64,000 nucleotides of DNA from Panagrolaimus kolymaensis (taxonomy: Eukaryota > Nematoda > Chromadorea > Rhabditida > Panagrolaimidae). The DNA is taken from assembly GCA_028622995.1 (NCBI GenBank), contig JAJQJQ010000014.1, forward strand, positions 1,488,001-1,552,000, given 5' to 3'. The translations under genes were made by a program, and so were the position numbers. Below are positions 12,146 through 23,100 of this stretch, piece after piece. How positions within the stretch are numbered: position 1 is the first letter of the stretch; the number at the start of each line of letters is the position of its first letter. Below the pieces are notes generated by a model that did not search any database, had not been told where the DNA came from, and saw only the letters and a list, made by a program, of their open reading frames with translations.

Positions 12146-13500
12146 ATGGATAACGATTCGTCGACTGCTGAACTAAATCAAGTAAGTTAAAATTATTAAT
12201 GAGTTAAAAATTAATCCAAATCTTTTTAGAAACGAAAAAATGTAATGGAAATATTTAAGTTTGATAGAAAAGAAGGCGGCGATGTTCAAAACTATGGATA
12301 TTGCACCATTACTTTAAATACTTTATCAAAGTATTTAATTTGTAAAACAAATATTCAAAGTTAGTTAAAAAAAGTCTTTTTTTATTTATTTTTCTTTCAG
12401 AATTACCCGACATTTATATTCCATTTTCTCATTCTTTTATTTACTCAAAGGTATGTTTATTTTTTTTTATCAAATTTGCGCAAGAAAACAAAAAACAAAT
12501 TTTTTAGAACTTTCTTTGCGCCCTTTCATCCAACAACATTGAAACTGATAATTTTGTTATAAAATTTTCGGAAGAATCAACTTGCAAGATAGTTTTTGAT
12601 ATTCTTAATAAAAATCAAGTATGTAAAAATTTTTGAAAAACAATTAAGTTACTTTTTAGATTTTAATTAATTTTTTTGTAAGTCCCATCTGGGAATAATA
12701 GTTTAATGGATCAAACAACAAAAAATGAGAAAGTATTAATTCGAGAAAGTTTGATCACAAAAAGGATTTTAATTCCTTTATTAAATAAAATGAAAGCTTC
12801 ATCGACAACTGAAATAACTCAATGGCAAAAGGATATAATATTTGGGTTTCAAACCTTTTATGATGAAAGCCAACAAAAAGAATATATCCAATTTTTGAAA
12901 GAAGAAAATATTTATTCCCTTTGCTTGGGAAATGATGAGTCTAGTCTCATGGAAGAGGAATAGAAAGCATAGATAATGAAGTTGATAATAAGGATTTAGT
13001 TTCTAATTACTTCAGGTAAAATGGATTTCCATATGTGTAATACCTATTTGACATTTTTACAAAATTTTCAGGAATTCCACAGCACTTTCATCTTTGCGTG
13101 AAAATAATTCCCCATCCATTGAATTGGATGATGACATTGTAAGTTGTGAAGAAGATATGGCCGATCATCCAAAAATTCTAAGAAAAAGTATTTCTAACCC
13201 TTCAAAAAATAGCGAAAACTCCCATGAAAGTAGTGAATCCGAATATTTTTTAAGTGATGATGAAGCATCGGTAAACGAAAGTGAAGTAAACTTTAGCGAC
13301 GACGACAACTCAAACTCTAGGTATCTTTTTTTTTTGAAGTTGATATCTTTAATTATGAATTCAGCAAATTTTCTCATAATTTTTATAAACCTAAATATCA
13401 AATATTTAGTGCCACTCCAAGGAGTTGTTGTTGTTCCCCACCAGCAATGAAGCAAAAATTATTATTATCATTTACCATAATATGTAATTTTATATCCTGA
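12146..13500 (+). pseudogene. Acidic Ser-rich protein gene with two frame breaks, unrecognised
   Basis: Exons 12146-12181, 12230-12359, 12401-12450, 12508-12618 and one starting at 12660 splice with consistent phases. They encode a start MDNDSSTAELNQ and a beta-rich-looking region (YGYCTITLNTLSKY, DNFVIKFSEESTCKIVF). The frame then stops at 12696-12698. Coding resumes one frame over (MDQTTKNEKVLIRES at 12706; helical, charged), stops at 12961-12963, and resumes in the third frame (ESIDNEVDNKDLVSNYF). That frame splices normally through 13072-13320 and 13410-13500 with an acidic tail (SDDEASVNESEVNFSDDDN). Two single-base shifts in otherwise good coding sequence suggest either a recent pseudogene or assembly indels. 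The first half could be a PH-like domain, but that is only a weak impression. Confidence 0.5.
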
Positions 13501-13539
13501 TTCTGAATATAAGAAATCAAAAGATTTTATGGCATTGAA

Positions 13540-13765
13540 ATTTAAATAAAAAAGTTTTATGTTTCTGAATTACTAATGTTTATTTTGAACTTGTTTATCC
13601 CATCGCTGCTCTTAATTCGAGTTAAAATAATAAGCGAAGGGATTTATTTTGTTAAAAGAAAAAATCAATAAAATTTATAGCAGTAAAAAATAAATAAAAA
13701 ATATTTATGTTTCTGAATTTCTAATGTCTTTCTAGAGCTTCAACTGCCCATCGCGGCTTATAAAC
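13540..13765. repeat. Two diverged tandem copies of about 147 bp
   Basis: The segment with TTATGTTTCTGAAT at about 13556 recurs at about 13704. Both copies continue with CTAATGT and later CCCATCGC followed by GGCT or TGCT. They follow the stop of the preceding gene. The spacing is near 147 bp and the copies differ by many substitutions. Confidence 0.6.
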
Positions 13766-14312
13766 CATTAATCTTTTTATATTTTTCAAAAAATAAGAAA
13801 CATATTAATTCAATCGACTATTTATGATTTAATTTTCATCCTTCGATAGTGCATTTAACTTTAAGTAAAATGAATCAAAATCGTATTTGCATTTTTTTTA
13901 AAGGATAAAAATTTTTATTAGTTTTTACTCTATTGATCATTCAACAAAATCATTTTGACACCAACATTCTTTCTGTGATTCTACTTGGGCTATCTTTTTT
14001 ACTGCTCTGGCTTGCCCCTAAAAATATTAACTCTTTTTATAATGAGAACTTTTAACAATTTTAAAGTTTTTAAAGTAAATTCGATGATCTATCAAAATGT
14101 TAGTTAATTTATTGTATGTTAATACAACAATTTATCTAAACCCAAAAATATAAATGAAATTAATTTTTTTAGTTAGTCATCGAAAATTATACAAATTTTT
14201 ATATATTTTTTGTGAGTGTCCACGAAAGCGCAAAAACTTTTTCGTTTTCTTTCTGCAATCATTTTTCATCGATATTTTATCTATTCTTTGATCATTTATT
14301 TGTGTTTGAACA

Positions 14313-15844
14313 ATGCCACCTAAAAGAAAGGAAAAAATAGAAAGATCCAATGCTGATGGAGAACCAAAATCAAAAGTTTGCAAAGTAAATGAAGCTGTTA
14401 TGGAAGAAATAAATAATTCTGAAGAAGCTTTAGAAATGGCTAAAAATAGTGAGTATTTTTTAATTTTGTTGATGGAATGCAAAATTTTTTCAAAATTTTT
14501 GGAAATATTAGTTGTGTCTTTTAAAATTCTTTTTTCCAATTCATTTATATAAGACGCCAAAATAAATAAACTTTTGCAACTTTGCTAAATTCGGATTTCT
14601 CTGTAAGAAATTCCCGAGCTTGAGGAAAATCTCGAAAAAACACCAAAATTTGACGCGAAACAGCTCACTTCCAAAATCCATACATTTTGCCAAAAATGTG
14701 CAAATTGAGGCAAAATTTACAGTCAGGATTGCCTCAAAGAAGGCAAAAAGACTGTTGTTGAGGCAATCCTGACTGTAAATTTTGCCTCAATTTGCACATT
14801 TTTGGCAAAATGTATGGATTTTGGAAGTGAGCTGTTTCGCGTCAAATTTTGGTGTTTTTTCGAGATTTTCCTCAAGCTCGGGAATTTCTTACAGAGAAAT
14901 CCGAATTTAGCAAAGTTGCAAAAGTTTATTTATTTTGGCGTAGTATATGTTGAATGTTGTAGATTTATGAAAGACAAAGTTTTAAAAAAAAGATAAAATT
15001 TTAAGCCTTATTTTTGTAATTTATATCTTGATTGCATAAAAAAAGAAACTTTTTTACCATTACTAATGTAATCTTAATTTTTAGATACTTTTATTATTAG
15101 ATTAAAAAGCGGAAATTTGGCTATGGTTTATCTTGGTCATCGCAAAATCTATCTTGATAAAACTATTGTAACAAAAAATTCATTTGTATGTAATTGGCTC
15201 GTTAGTGGAACTAAAAAGTAAGTTTATTTTTACTCCTGTTTTTTTAAATCTTTTGGCTTTTTGACGAGCCACAACTCACTACCATTTTTAAAAAAAATTG
15301 AAAAATATCTAATTTTTCTTTATTTTAGGTGCAATGCACGATTCTCTTGCGATGAAAGAGCCGTTGGAATGGCCACGAATGTTGTACCTTATATTAAGGA
15401 TAGTTTAAATAACGGCCATAAAGATGGATGTCCAGGTATGTCAATTATATTTAAAATTATTATAAATTAACCATAATTCCAATTTTAGGTGGAACTGCCA
15501 TCCCGCTTACTCCTGAACTCATTCAAGCTCTTTACAATATTGAGAACTCAATTATTCCTGATGATAAAATGGCAGCTCTTGAACAAAAGAATATTAAAGG
15601 TAAATGTTTTTATTATTGTAATAATTTTAAAAATAAAAAACAAAAATTTTCAGTTAAAAGTCCTTCGACTCAAAAGCATTTATTTAAACGAAGAAATGCA
15701 CAATTTAAACGATTTGATAAAGAACCCGTTGTGGATTTCGATCGTGTATATGTTTTTCCTACTTTACATGCTAGTGATTTGTCAACACATGAATCGGATG
15801 AATCAACTGCAGAAGAATCGACTTCAGATGAAAATGATTGCTAA
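14313..15844 (+). CDS. FLYWCH-type zinc-finger protein (5 exons)
   Basis: Exons 14313-14448, 15085-15217, 15329-15435, 15489-15599 and 15654-15844 fit in phases 1, 2, 1 and 1 and give 225 residues. The N-terminus is basic (MPPKRKEKIERSN), like a nuclear localisation signal. Residues about 50-115 form a FLYWCH-like zinc finger: a Tyr/Phe-rich start, VCNWLVSGTKKCNARF (W plus two Cys), a hydrophobic strand (ERAVGMATNV) and NNGHKDGC with the late His/Cys ligands. In nematodes FLYWCH proteins are DNA-binding regulators, including repressors of embryonic microRNA genes. The C-terminus is Ser/Glu/Asp-rich (STHESDESTAEESTSDEND). Intron 1 contains a long hairpin element. A possible 3'UTR exon begins near 16010 after a TTTTTTAG acceptor. 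Confidence 0.75.
14547..14948. repeat. Long near-perfect hairpin element, 191-bp arms
   Basis: Arms 14547-14737 and 14758-14948 are reverse complements, with a loop of about 20 bp. The only differences I see are in the AAG/CTA triplet close to the ends. The termini read ATATAAGACGCC on the left and GGCGTAGTATAT on the right. It lies entirely in intron 1 of the FLYWCH gene, so the pre-mRNA would fold into a 191-bp duplex. The same terminal motif ends the hairpin at 21177-21356. No ORF of a transposase is present, so it is non-autonomous if it is a transposon. Confidence 0.9.
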
Positions 15845-17430
15845 AGGTGAGTCTTTTTGTAAACGGTTTAATGATAGATTTAAAATTGGAAAAGACAAAT
15901 GTTGTACTTTTAACTTTTCTTTGTTAAATTTTGCTGCTTCGTATGTGGGGTAAAAGAAGAACGAGGCTTTATTACTAAAAAATTTATTCTAAATTTAATT
16001 ATTTTTTAGGCAAAAAACTTTTGGTGTTGAAATAACTGTTGAAGATTGCAATTTGAATTTATATGAAAATGTTGGATGGGCTACTATGAACTCTTTGGAT
16101 GGTTTTTCATGTAATATATTTAGCTAAAAATTTTGTTGTAATAAATTTATTTTAATTTGTTAACAATAAATGTATTATATATTAACTTTATTGTCCATTA
16201 AATTCATTATTTTCTTTTATTCTTTCTTATAAGAAATTTACTCTGATCCTACGACATAACACTTAAAGCATTTAAAATAACATTTTTGAAGAATAATGTT
16301 GGTAAAGAGAAAATACTACAAATAAGAAAGGTTGAGTTTTATAATAGCTTGGGAGAGAACGGAAAAGTATTTTTTGCATTTGGTTTTACATATTATCATG
16401 ATAAAATGAATCACGAACAGGCCTCTTCCACTAGCCGGGTTTTGCCGGCCCGGCCCGGCCTCGGCCCGTCCATGTCAGGCCCGGCCCTGGGCCGGCCCGC
16501 GGGCCCTATTTTTTTTGCCTTGGTATCCCCTTTGGTTTTTTTTTATTATGCTGAAAATGTTCGGCCCGGCCCGTTTTGAAAATGTTCGGCCCGGCCCGCG
16601 GACCGGGCCGGGCCGGGCTGGACGGGCCGAAGGAAGAGGCCTGATCACGAAGGAAAACAGGTGGTAAAGTCCATAACCTTAAGAAATATTTATTATAGTT
16701 TTTAAGTTATAAAAAAGGGTTAATGCAAAGGGTTCAAGCGAAAAAAATTGCAAAAAATGAAACAAAGTGGTTTTTTAATTAACTAAATTAAAAACTTAAT
16801 GCTTTTGCCATTCTTATTTCAAATGCCAAACTAAAAAGCGAAGCTTTCATTTTATGTACTTATTGTAAAATTTCAATTTTTGTTTTGTTTTAAAGCTGAA
16901 AAGGCATGAGAAAATTGAGAGTCGTAGTTAATATTTAGTCACACAAGTTAGATGATGATCTCTGTGGTTGCTGTGTGTCTGGCACATCACCCAACAACGC
17001 TCTGCTTATAGATAAGCTGCAACAAACGGCGAGTTGTGTTAGAAAAACGGTGAAAAAAATGCATCACAAAAAGCATGGAAAAAACACAGCTTTGCATGAA
17101 ATGTAATAACTCGAAATTCATTTATGAATGAGTAAAAAGCTTTTAAAGCAAAAAACATACACGAAACTTACAAACAAGTTCAACGAGAAACTGCAAACAA
17201 AAAACTTGTAAAAAATTAATGAGTTGGGACAAAACAACTAAACAAAGTTATTGTATCTGCTTCGATTGCTTGCATCTTTTACATTGACTGAAAAAGTTGT
17301 TACTAACAGGCATTTTACAAAGCTGCATTCATTTTACACAAAAAAGCAAGTAAATATTATAAACCTTTTATTAAATTACATGAAAATACAATGGATTACA
17401 TTAAGAATAAAATTGTATGAGATTCTTTTT
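15845..17430. other. Intergenic, holds a GC-rich MITE
   Basis: Apart from the GC-rich element at 16418-16643 and a possible 3'UTR exon from about 16010 to 16126, no coding sequence is seen. An open frame starting at 16286 runs into the GC-rich element and is not credible. Confidence 0.5.
16410..16651. mobile_element. GC-rich hAT-like MITE with 8-bp target duplication
   Basis: The element spans 16418-16643 (226 bp) and is bounded by inverted termini CAGGCCTCTTCC and GGAAGAGGCCTG. On both sides is the same 8-bp direct repeat ATCACGAA (16410-16417 and 16644-16651). An 8-bp duplication with a CAG start is the hallmark of hAT elements. The interior is made of GGCCCGGCC-type repeats on both arms around a T-rich centre, which contrasts sharply with the AT-rich host. 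No transposase is encoded, so it is non-autonomous. The perfect duplication and termini suggest a fairly recent insertion. Confidence 0.85.
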
Positions 17431-18497
17431 CTACCAGAAAGATGAAACACTCCATGCAAGAACAACCATTCCAAGAAGCTTAAATGCACCACCAGTATGA
17501 TTGATTAAACCATTTGATTTTTCAGCTAATGGATATTCACAGGTTTTGGTATTGTTCTTATTTCCATTTGGACCAAACTTATCAATCAAGAAATACGGTT
17601 CAATTGGAGTCTAAAAAATGCAGAGTTAGTTAAACAAGTGAAGTGAAAAGTAATAAACATAAATACCATAGCCAAAAGATCATATGTAGCACAACCATCA
17701 GCTTTTGCACAGAGACGAACATAGATAGCATTGTGGAAGATAAAAGCTTCATTCTATTTTTCTTGCTTGATGACCTTCTTTGTTTCTTCTGACATTCCTT
17801 TGCAAGCTTTTTCAATTTGATCAGCGCATGCGAAACCAGTCATGACCTTGTTATTATCCACGAGGCAATGAAATGCATCACATTCTTCACAGGTTTTGTT
17901 GACAACGAGAAAGTTGGAGACATTTGCTGAAAAATGATGCTTGTAAATGGACAAAGATATGATATGGTTAATGTTAATGATAAAAGCCCCTCTATGATTA
18001 TAAAATATAGCTCTCAATGAAGTAATACAACAACCTCAACATACTAAGAGAACTAATGAAAGGAAGACTAAAGCAACAAGTATTCACCAAGTTAATGTAT
18101 GTAAGTACAATAATGCTTCCAAATAAGAAGAAAGATGTTTAAAAGATAGCAAACTAGTAGCTCTATGTACTCCTCTTATAATTATAATCATTTATCAATA
18201 AACTTATATAAAAAAATAAAGGTACTGCAACCTATAGCAAGCTAATAACCTTATAGGCCTTATCAAATAGAAAAAACAGCAACACAAGTAACAAAAAGTC
18301 CAATGCATGTAATAAATAAACAACCTAAATAGTAAAAAAAGGAACTCACAGAAAATGTTTTCATGATCAAACTTTCCAAAATGTGTTACAACTTCGCATG
18401 TTAAACCATCAGAGAATTCAGGAGCAACCATCAAAAGAAGAAAAAGAAATAAAGATTATGGTGAGACGAGCATAAAATAACAACGACCAACAGCCAT
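17431..18497 (-). pseudogene. Cysteine-rich secreted/GPI-type protein with two in-frame stops
   Basis: Exons 18497-18350, 17926-17667 and 17610-17431 splice in phases 1 and 0 and give 196 codons. The product would have an N-terminal hydrophobic leader, a cysteine-rich ectodomain (NKTCEECDAFHCLVD, GFACADQIEKACKG, RLCAKADGC) and a C-terminal hydrophobic tail (LLGMVVLAWSVSSFW) suited to GPI attachment. Two codons are stops: TAA at 18456-18458 inside the leader and TAG at 17754-17756 after KKVIKQEK. Everything else, including splice sites and phases, is intact. Codons end often in G/C, unlike neighbours, which hints at a formerly highly expressed gene. It may be a young pseudogene, a non-functional allele, or carry sequencing errors. 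I do not recognise the family beyond a nematode secreted type. Confidence 0.65.
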
Positions 18498-18850
18498 CTT
18501 TTGAATTGATTGAAAGTGAAAAACAATGATTTTCGTTGCTTCAAACTTTTTCTATGCAAACAAAAAATGTAATTTGCATGCATGCTTTTTTTTCACAGAC
18601 ACAGCAATTTTCCCATTGCCATTGCCCATGGGAAAAAAAGGGGCTTGAAACAAGCAAAATGCAAAATGTTTGAACCATCATCAAAAGAAATTCTTATCTA
18701 AATATTGCTTTCTGGTGTTTTTCTTGATTTTGAATTTATGCACACTTTTATCGCAATTGTTCACGACATATTCTGATATACATACATCCTAGTGTTTTTC
18801 CTTTTATTCCATGCTTGTCTCTTTCCCGTTTGTTTAGCTTTTTTATTTAA

Positions 18851-20033
18851 TCATAATTTTGTTGCTTTCGTTACTCCAATGAAAGATGCTTTCGCCATTA
18901 CAAGCTTCGTTACATTTCCAAAATGAGCATAAACATCTTCGAAGACCACAATGGAATCAGCGATATTGAAAAAGGATTTAGGTGGCATTACACCTGGATT
19001 AAAAATATTGGAACCATTTGGAATGGCGGTTTTAGCGAACTCTTAAATAAAATAAATAATTTTAAAAATATAGTTAAAGGGAAATTTAAAAAAAAGCCAT
19101 TTAACATTAAGTTTTTTTAAATTTAGATACTCCAAATATTAGAAAAAAAGATTCTTTACATTTTTTTAATTGCTAAAGCCTTTGAAAAAAAAAAGCTGGG
19201 GATTTGGGTAAGCACAAAAAAATCAAAAACAATTATAATAAAACTAATAATAAAGCAACAAAAAATTTTCTGTCTCCAATCATACTTTATAAATAATTAA
19301 AAGTGATTTTTAGTAATAAAAAACGATTCTGTTTTTACAACCTTGGTTCAAACGTCCAGTGCTAATAATCCTTGGAACTTGCAAGCAAGAAAAATTCTGA
19401 AAATTAAATGCGTTTGAAAAATTTTTGGAAATCAAAAAATATGCTTCAAAAAAGTTTTTGTTAATGTTTTAATTTTTGGTTTTGGATGCAGCGAACACTT
19501 TCATTCGCGCAGTGGTTCGAATTTTGAAGATGGAAGAACACGAGTAACAGTGAACGCCAGACAAAATATAATTCATTTTTCAAGAAAGTAAACTTACTTG
19601 ACAACCCCGTCATATACGACAAAAAATTAGCTTTTTCTGGAGTTTCATCAAAAAATATTCCTTTAATAGTTATATTTTTTTTAGAATAATTTTTCCAATT
19701 TCCATATTTTGTTATATCTGCATTTACAGCGGTGGCATTTCGCTTTCCATAACTTGTATGAACATATCCAAGGCATCGAACATTGTTAAATGAATTTAAT
19801 TTGGAAACATTTTCAATATAATCCGAATCGGGATAAATAGAATTTCCTGGTCCGTTTTCGGGATTTACAATAATATCAAATTTTACGCTTGGATTATTTT
19901 TAATTCCATCAAAAATTGGTTGCCAAACATTTTTTTCTGGATATGAATAAAGTGGAAGCAAAATGGAAGGTTTACAAGAAATAAAATTAATGTAAATAGT
20001 AGAAAAAATAATTAAAAATTTCATAATTTTCAT
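18851..20033 (-). CDS. Spherulin-4-like secreted protein (2 exons)
   Basis: Exons 20033-19598 and 19041-18851 join in phase 1 to give 208 residues. A signal peptide (about residues 1-21) precedes a spherulin-4 core: ILLPLYSYPEKNVWQPIFDG, FDIIVNPENGPG, a YPDSDYIENVSKLN helix, VRCLGYVHTSYGKR, a DITKYGNW segment and IKGIFFDETPEK. Exon 2 adds IFNPGVMPPKSFFNIADSIV and a VFED motif. These match the TIM-barrel-like family (Spherulin4) related to fungal polysaccharide hydrolases. The Asp/Glu residues in FFDE and VFED are at family-conserved positions. The protein ends sooner than usual after VFED, so the last strand is truncated or lies on an unseen exon. Most known members are fungal or bacterial, so transfer is possible. 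A TATA box lies upstream. Confidence 0.75.
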
Positions 20034-20084
20034 TTTATCGAGAGAGAAAAATTTCTATTTTTTTTTTAAGTTAAAAAGTAAAAG

Positions 20085-20092
20085 CTTTTATA
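20085..20092 (-). promoter_or_regulatory. TATA box of the spherulin-4-like gene
   Basis: TATAAAAG on the minus strand, about 52 bp upstream of the ATG at 20033. The same motif at a similar distance precedes several other secreted-protein genes in this window. Confidence 0.6.
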
Positions 20093-22049
20093 GACGACGA
20101 TAGCTTAAAAAAAATTTAGCGCGGGTGTAAAGCGTGGAAATTATTTTTTTATCTATTTTTTGTTTTGTTTGTTTTGTCACATGAACAACGGAAGTGAATC
20201 TCAAAAAAAGAAAGGAAAAAAATGATCATTAGCTGACCACATAAAGAAAAGCTAATTAAACAAACAAAAAAATTTAAATCGATAATTTTATTTATTTCAA
20301 AAATTTAATCTTTTTCTAGTTTAGAAATTGACATAAAATAACAAAACGAAAATCAAATTAACAAAAAATCAATGAAATGATATCGATAAAATCAAAGTTC
20401 TTTAAATTGGAGAAAAAAAATTTGGAGCTTTATTAAATCCCGAGATTTCTAAACTTGCGAGCAAAAAAAAAGTTTCATTCCAATCGTTCATTTTTACAAA
20501 TAAAAAATTGAAGATAAAAGCATTGTTTGCTTGGGAATTTATAAATCTCATATGTATATCAATTTTTTTTATTTCGACGATAGGCTGTTGAAATCTAAAA
20601 TTTAAAAAAAAAGATTGTGGAAAAAATGATTCTTTGTTTCATTAAAAATTTGTTTAGTTTATAGTAAAAAATTTTATTTTATTATTAATTTTTTTTTGTT
20701 TTGAGTTGACAGTTGCTTCGTAAATGAATTTATATTTTGCCTCTTTATTTTTGGTAAATGGGTTTCAAATAATGATTTTCGAACGATATTAAAAAAAATA
20801 ATTGGAAAAAACAATGTCCTTGGGTCATGAAAAGATTTAATTTTTTTTTGTAATTAATTAGACAAAAACTGCTTTATTTCTTAAAAATTAAGAAAAATTA
20901 AATTTAAATATTCAAAAAAGAAAAACTCTATTTTATATGTACAAATAAAAAAAGTTTAATAAAAAAGTTGCTTTTTATGTTTTTATTTTTAGCGCTTTTT
21001 GAAAAAAGACATTCGAACACGCAGGACTCATTGAAAGACAGACATAAGAACGATGCTGTTGACCGATAAAAAAAAATCGATAAACCTTTAAGAAAAAAAA
21101 ATATCCAAGAGCTGGTCTATGTTTTTTAAAAAAAATAAAATCCATGATTTGTTTGGTTCTCATAGGTTTTTTTTGTACATATAAGACGCCGATATTTAAA
21201 AAGTTTTAGGACAGTGCTAAATTTCTCACTTTTTTGAAAAAGTGTCTCTTTTGCCAAAAAAATCAATTGAAAAAAATGGCAAAAGAGACACTTTTTCAAA
21301 AAAGTGAGAAATTTAGCACTGTCCTAAAACTTTTTAAATATCGGCGTCTTATATGTCATCATTTCTTTTTCGTAATATTTTTTTTATGTTGGCTTAGTTT
21401 TCTCGAAATTTTTATAACTTTTATTTTGCTTGATATTGAATTTCGGATGGGTTTGGCAGAAATACAAAACAATTTTTAGTTCTGAATATATTTATTTTCG
21501 TTAAAAATTAAAAATTAATTTTAAGTTAAAATAATCAAATCAAATGGGTTTTGCATATCCCTATTGCTAGGAATGAAAGCTACTGTTTAAAAAAAAAATA
21601 AAGGAAGAAAAAGCATTAACAAAACAAACAAACAAAAATTATTAAAATATTCAAAAAAAAACTATACAAAGTAAATTAAAATCTAAGCAAACTCAACTTT
21701 ATGTAAGATTTTTTTTTCTCTTTTTTTTAAAGAGACAATCAACTTTAAAAAGAGTAATAAAAAACCTTGCACAATAATTCAAGAAAAAAAAGAATCGATT
21801 ACATGCCTTGCTAAAAAAAGCGACAACAAAAAAGACTTTTAAAAATGGAGGGAAAATCTTCTTCTTTTTCTTTTTTGAAACAGAAAATTGTAAGAAATTC
21901 AAATCGAATAAATGTTTTTTTTTTGAAACAAAAGAATTTTTTTAAAATTTATTTATTAAAAATAAAAATCCATAAAAAAAATATAACATTTATAACAAAA
22001 GGTTTTCAATAAAAGTTTTACAAAAGAAATTTTTTTTTCTCCATTTTTT
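20093..22049. other. Intergenic, no gene seen apart from a hairpin element
   Basis: AT-rich sequence with no supported exon. The open frames at about 20975 and 21234 are low-complexity or created by the hairpin at 21177-21356. Confidence 0.5.
21177..21356. repeat. Perfect hairpin element, 80-bp arms
   Basis: Arms 21177-21256 and 21277-21356 are exact reverse complements around a 20-bp loop. The ends are ACATATAAGACGCC and GGCGTCTTATATGT, sharing ATATAAGACGCC with the 402-bp hairpin at 14547-14948. The interiors of the two hairpins are unrelated. No ORF is encoded. Confidence 0.9.
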
Positions 22050-22348
22050 TTATCCCATTCTCATGCATTGAACTATGGTGGAGTTTCGAGTGCAATAATA
22101 ACCACCTCGAGGTTTTATACAATGAATGGTACCAACTTCGTTTGCTAAAAAAAATGTTCATTTTAAAATATATTTTAAGCCATTTAAAAAGAAGACTCAC
22201 TATTTCGACATTTAATCATACTATAATTATTCGTGGGATAACAATCGCCTTGAACACATAGTAAACCATTTAGAGATTGAACCTCTCCATGGACATAGAC
22301 ACAAAAAACGAATAAAGAAACAAGTAAAATTAAATGTAATTTAACCAT
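22050..22348 (-). CDS. Small secreted cysteine-rich protein, orphan (2 exons)
   Basis: Exons 22348-22201 and 22144-22050 join in phase 1 and give 80 residues. A signal peptide covers roughly residues 1-22 (MVKLHLILLVSLFVF onwards). The mature part holds six cysteines in LLCVQGDCYP, IKCRN, TIHCIKP, YYCTRNS and VQCMRMG, which could form three disulphides. A TATA box on the same strand lies near 22405-22399, about 50 bp upstream of the ATG. The splice sites are canonical (GTGAGT and TTTTAG). I do not recognise a family. It could be an antimicrobial-type or secreted effector-type peptide, which is a guess from size and cysteine content only. Confidence 0.7.
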
Positions 22349-23017
22349 TTCTAAACAAAAAAAGAAAAATTTGGCTTTAAAAAAAAAGAGCCGTTTTTGC
22401 TTATATGTTTTTATATTAGTTTTTTTTTGAGAAAGCTAACTGATGATTTTTATTTTATCAAATGCAAATGACTATGCATTAATAATAAGAAGATTAATGC
22501 AATGTTGAAACAAACATAAAAGATAAAAAAATCTACGCAAAAAGCCAATTAATTTTTTAAAACATTATAAATCATATGTATTTACTTCCGTTAATTATGA
22601 TATGGGACGATGATGTCAATGGTTTTTTTTTTCAATGTAACTTTAAAAAACGATAATAAAATATTTTCTTATTTTTTTAGCATTTTTTTATGTTATATTA
22701 CTTTTTTTGTTTGCTATATTATTTTGGTTAAATATAATAAATAGTTTTTTTCAAAGTGTTTGTTCCAACAAATATTAGTAAAAAAAAATTCTTTAATTTT
22801 TTTCATTATTAAACTTTTCGACCCTATATTTCTTTATCATTATGTTTTTTGGTTTAAATGATCATATATTGAGTTAGTTTTAAACCATCAATATTTTTAT
22901 AAAAATTCAATCAGTAAAGGATAAAATATTTTCTTGCAAGAACACGTTTTTTACTTTGATTGCAGAAGAAGAAAAAACTCGTAAACAAACTAACAAAAAA
23001 ATAAAAAAAACCGATAC
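22349..23017. other. Intergenic promoter region
   Basis: AT-rich spacer between two divergently transcribed secreted-protein genes, with TATA boxes near both edges. Nothing else is recognised. Confidence 0.5.
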
Positions 23018-23025
23018 TATAAAAG
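23018..23025 (+). promoter_or_regulatory. TATA box
   Basis: TATAAAAG, 76 bp upstream of the ATG at 23101. Confidence 0.6.
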
Positions 23026-23100
23026 ACAATTATTTTTTTTAAACCATTCATAATTAAACAAACTGTTGTTCTTTTAAATTATTTTATTCACCAAAATATT

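Noticed and set aside
12706..12963. A separate gene beginning with MDQTTKNEK
   Set aside because: The sequence fits better as the middle of the flanking gene after a one-base shift: coding continues on both sides without promoter or splice breaks.
16286..16579. Plus-strand ORF of 97 codons
   Set aside because: It runs into the GC-rich MITE, whose insertion creates most of its length.
18923..19120. Plus-strand ORF of 65 codons
   Set aside because: It is antisense to exon 2 of the spherulin-4-like gene, whose minus-strand frame matches the family.
21234..21479. Plus-strand ORF of 81 codons
   Set aside because: It starts inside the perfect hairpin and has Phe/Ile-rich low-complexity content.
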